NCBI GenBank assembly: GCA_016292135.1
Contig: JAEFAZ010000003.1
Location: forward strand, 248,001 to 312,000
DNA from: Saccharofermentans sp.
GTDB lineage: Bacteria; Bacillota; Clostridia; Saccharofermentanales; Saccharofermentanaceae
Length of the DNA: 64,000 nucleotides
Reading direction: 5' to 3'
The notes under the pieces are model-generated. The model had not been told where the DNA came from. It did not search any database and saw only the letters and a program-made list of their open reading frames with translations. Positions 62,606 through 64,000 of the stretch are shown piece after piece. A program made the position numbers and the translations under genes. How positions within the stretch are numbered: position 1 is the first letter of the stretch; the number at the start of each line of letters is the position of its first letter.

Positions 62606-64000
62606 TTATACGCCTTTTCTGGTCAATACCACGCGGATGGTCTTTAAGATTATCTCCATGTCCAAAGGGATGCTGAAATTGGAGATATAGTATCTGTCGA
62701 GTTCGCAGACTTCCTCGAAGTCCTTTATCTCGGATCTTCCCGATATCTGCCACATGCCCGTAAGGCCGGGTTTCATCGCAAGCCTGGACATATGGTCGGG
62801 CCTGTAATGCTCGAACTCGTCGAGCGTCGGCGGTCTGGTTCCGACAAGGCTCATGTCGCCCTTGAGGATATTAAGGAACTGCGGGAACTCGTCTATGCTG
62901 GTCTTCCTTAAGAACCTGCCGATCGGGATGACCCTGGGGTCGTCCTTGATCTTGAACATCTGGCCCTTGACCTCGTTATCCTTGAGGAGTTCGGCCTTCT
63001 TCTCATCGGCGCCCATTTCCATGGACCTGAACTTATAGAGCGTGAACTTGCGTCCGTTGAGTCCGACCCTGGTCTGCTTGAAGAAGACGGGGCCCGGCGA
63101 CTGTATGACAATGATCGGCGCGAAAATGATAAAGAATAACCCCGTCAGGATCAGCCCTATGATAGATACGAAGATGTCGGCAGCCCTCTTCATGGCCTTC
63201 TGCTCGGGTGTTATCGGCGTCATGGTGGAACTGATGAAAGTCATGTTGCCGATCTTGTCGACTGTCATGTTGGGAACTTCGTTGATGAAGATGTCACTCA
63301 TGACGTGAACGGCGATACCCATGGACAGGAACCAGCTGATAAGGCGGCCCGTATCCTTGACCTCTCTCGTTTTCGAGCCGATAAAGACCTCGTCAACTAC
63401 ATGGGTGCGAAGGAGCTCTGCGATGTCGTTGCGGTAAACGACCTTGATGCCGTTGATCGGTTCATATCTGTTGTCCTTATCGAGGAGCATGATGCGGTCG
63501 ACCTGATAGATATCGAGTTTTCCTCCCATCAGGTTATCGACCATGAACTGGGCATTCTCCCTATAGGTGACGATAATGACGTGGATCTTGTTGCCGGACT
63601 TGCTCATCCTGTTGAGGACGAACTTCTTCCAAAGTTCCCTTGCCAGGAACTGCAGGAAGAGATTCAGAAGGAAGAAGGTTCCGACAAAGATACGCGAGTG
63701 GATCTGTATGGTCTGCAATGCGAAGAGGAGCAGCAGGATAGCAGCAAACTCCGCTATGTCCTGGAAAAGGACCATATAGAACTCGGCAAAGTGACCTCTC
63801 TTCAATATCCCGCTGTGGAAGGGGAACAGGAAGATTATTATCAGGTATATGAGAAGGGTGTAGATATTGAACTGGGTGTAGTTTGCGGGCGTGTCAAAAT
63901 CGCTCGAGAACCTCAGAAGGTACGAAGCGATAAATGATATTTCCAAGGCCAAAAGATCGATTATTATGAAATCGATGTGCTTGATCCTCGAACTCGGTTT
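62606..64000 (-). CDS. Polyprenyl-phosphate sugar-1-phosphate transferase (5' end outside window)
   Basis: The frame is open to the window edge, so the start lies to the right; 464 residues are seen. Upstream of the partial N-terminal TM bundle (KHIDFIIIDLLALEISF) is missing. The visible part has four or more TM segments, a CoA-binding-like domain (IHVIIVTYRENAQFMVDNL) and the bacterial sugar transferase domain with MKRAADIFVSIIGL, FFKQTRVGLNGRKFTLYKFRSM, SIDEFPQFLNILKGDMSLVG and MKPGLTGMWQISGR. Such enzymes put the first sugar phosphate on undecaprenyl phosphate for capsule or exopolysaccharide. It marks the beginning of a polysaccharide locus extending beyond the window. Confidence 0.93.
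   Translation of the reverse strand, partial: KPSSRIKHIDFIIIDLLALEISFIASYLLRFSSDFDTPANYTQFNIYTLLIYLIIIFLFPFHSGILKRGHFAEFYMVLFQDIAEFAAILLLLFALQTIQIHSRIFVGTFFLLNLFLQFLARELWKKFVLNRMSKSGNKIHVIIVTYRENAQFMVDNLMGGKLDIYQVDRIMLLDKDNRYEPINGIKVVYRNDIAELLRTHVVDEVFIGSKTREVKDTGRLISWFLSMGIAVHVMSDIFINEVPNMTVDKIGNMTFISSTMTPITPEQKAMKRAADIFVSIIGLILTGLFFIIFAPIIVIQSPGPVFFKQTRVGLNGRKFTLYKFRSMEMGADEKKAELLKDNEVKGQMFKIKDDPRVIPIGRFLRKTSIDEFPQFLNILKGDMSLVGTRPPTLDEFEHYRPDHMSRLAMKPGLTGMWQISGRSEIKDFEEVCELDRYYISNFSIPLDMEIILKTIRVVLTRKGV

Noticed and set aside
1..64000. Prophage, insertion sequence, CRISPR array, tRNA or rRNA
   Set aside because: None seen: no transposase, integrase, phage genes or regular repeats were recognised.

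Overview
The window looks like a chromosomal segment of an anaerobic Gram-positive Clostridia. Supporting signs are the FakB/FakA/PlsY acyl-phosphate route, a HemZ-type radical SAM protein, DnaD plus a DnaI/DnaC-type loader, a one-polypeptide pyruvate:ferredoxin oxidoreductase, a four-cysteine L28 protein, a secretin-free type IV pilus and strong AGGAGG ribosome-binding sites. G+C is intermediate and codon usage strongly prefers C/G-ending codons. I cannot place it below class or order; no rRNA or tRNA gene was seen.

Layout. 1-3270 (-): a 3'-truncated c-di-GMP protein combining a LacI-type sugar-sensor domain, a degenerate GGDEF, an intact EAL and a surface-protein-like beta-helix. 3349-6571 (-): degV/fakB, fakA and plsY, with fakA broken by one in-frame TAA. 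6657-10839 (-): coaW, an acyltransferase-like membrane protein, a DUF3810 membrane metallopeptidase-like protein and hemZ in overlapping frames. 10948-20287 (-): a full type IV pilus locus (pilB, pilT, pilC, pilM, pilN-like, pilO-like, two mini-pilins and two larger pseudopilins). The prepilin peptidase is divergent at 20586 (+), and a PilX-like giant pilin lies at 24440-26506 (-). 20586-24364 (+): pilD, yebC, a P-loop/Asp23-like fusion, a Cys-rich DUF6062 protein and a DsrE-like protein.

26660-32717 (-): a DEDDh exonuclease and two YfhO-family membrane proteins. 32890-35697 (+): a lipid kinase and a membrane-anchored SurA/PrsA-like foldase. 35776-38603 (-): a 40-residue membrane peptide, an HtrA protease, YigZ and a degenerate Nudix protein. 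38723-43222 (+): a predicted surface glycoside hydrolase, seryl-tRNA synthetase and a GT-C-like membrane protein. 43273-46735 (-): L28, an SH3b/pseudo-NlpC protein, a DnaC/DnaI-like loader and a DnaD-like protein. 46837-47949 (+): a transglutaminase-like lipoprotein. 48019-53763 (-): NifJ and a VanW/G5 protein. 53947-64000: an envelope-polysaccharide region with a HAD phosphatase, phosphoglucomutase, a YfhO/CsbB-type glycosylation pair, another polytopic protein, an Rrf2 regulator and a polyprenyl-phosphate sugar transferase running off the right edge.

How the genes fit together. The pilus assembly ATPase PilB carries a near-perfect MshEN c-di-GMP-binding module, and an apparently active c-di-GMP phosphodiesterase with a carbohydrate-type sensor lies in the same window, so sugar sensing, c-di-GMP and pilus extension may be linked. 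The two pilin transcription units have their own promoters inside the assembly locus. Three genes (38723, 53947, 62109) have a -10 box six nucleotides upstream of the start codon and no ribosome-binding site, suggesting leaderless mRNAs.
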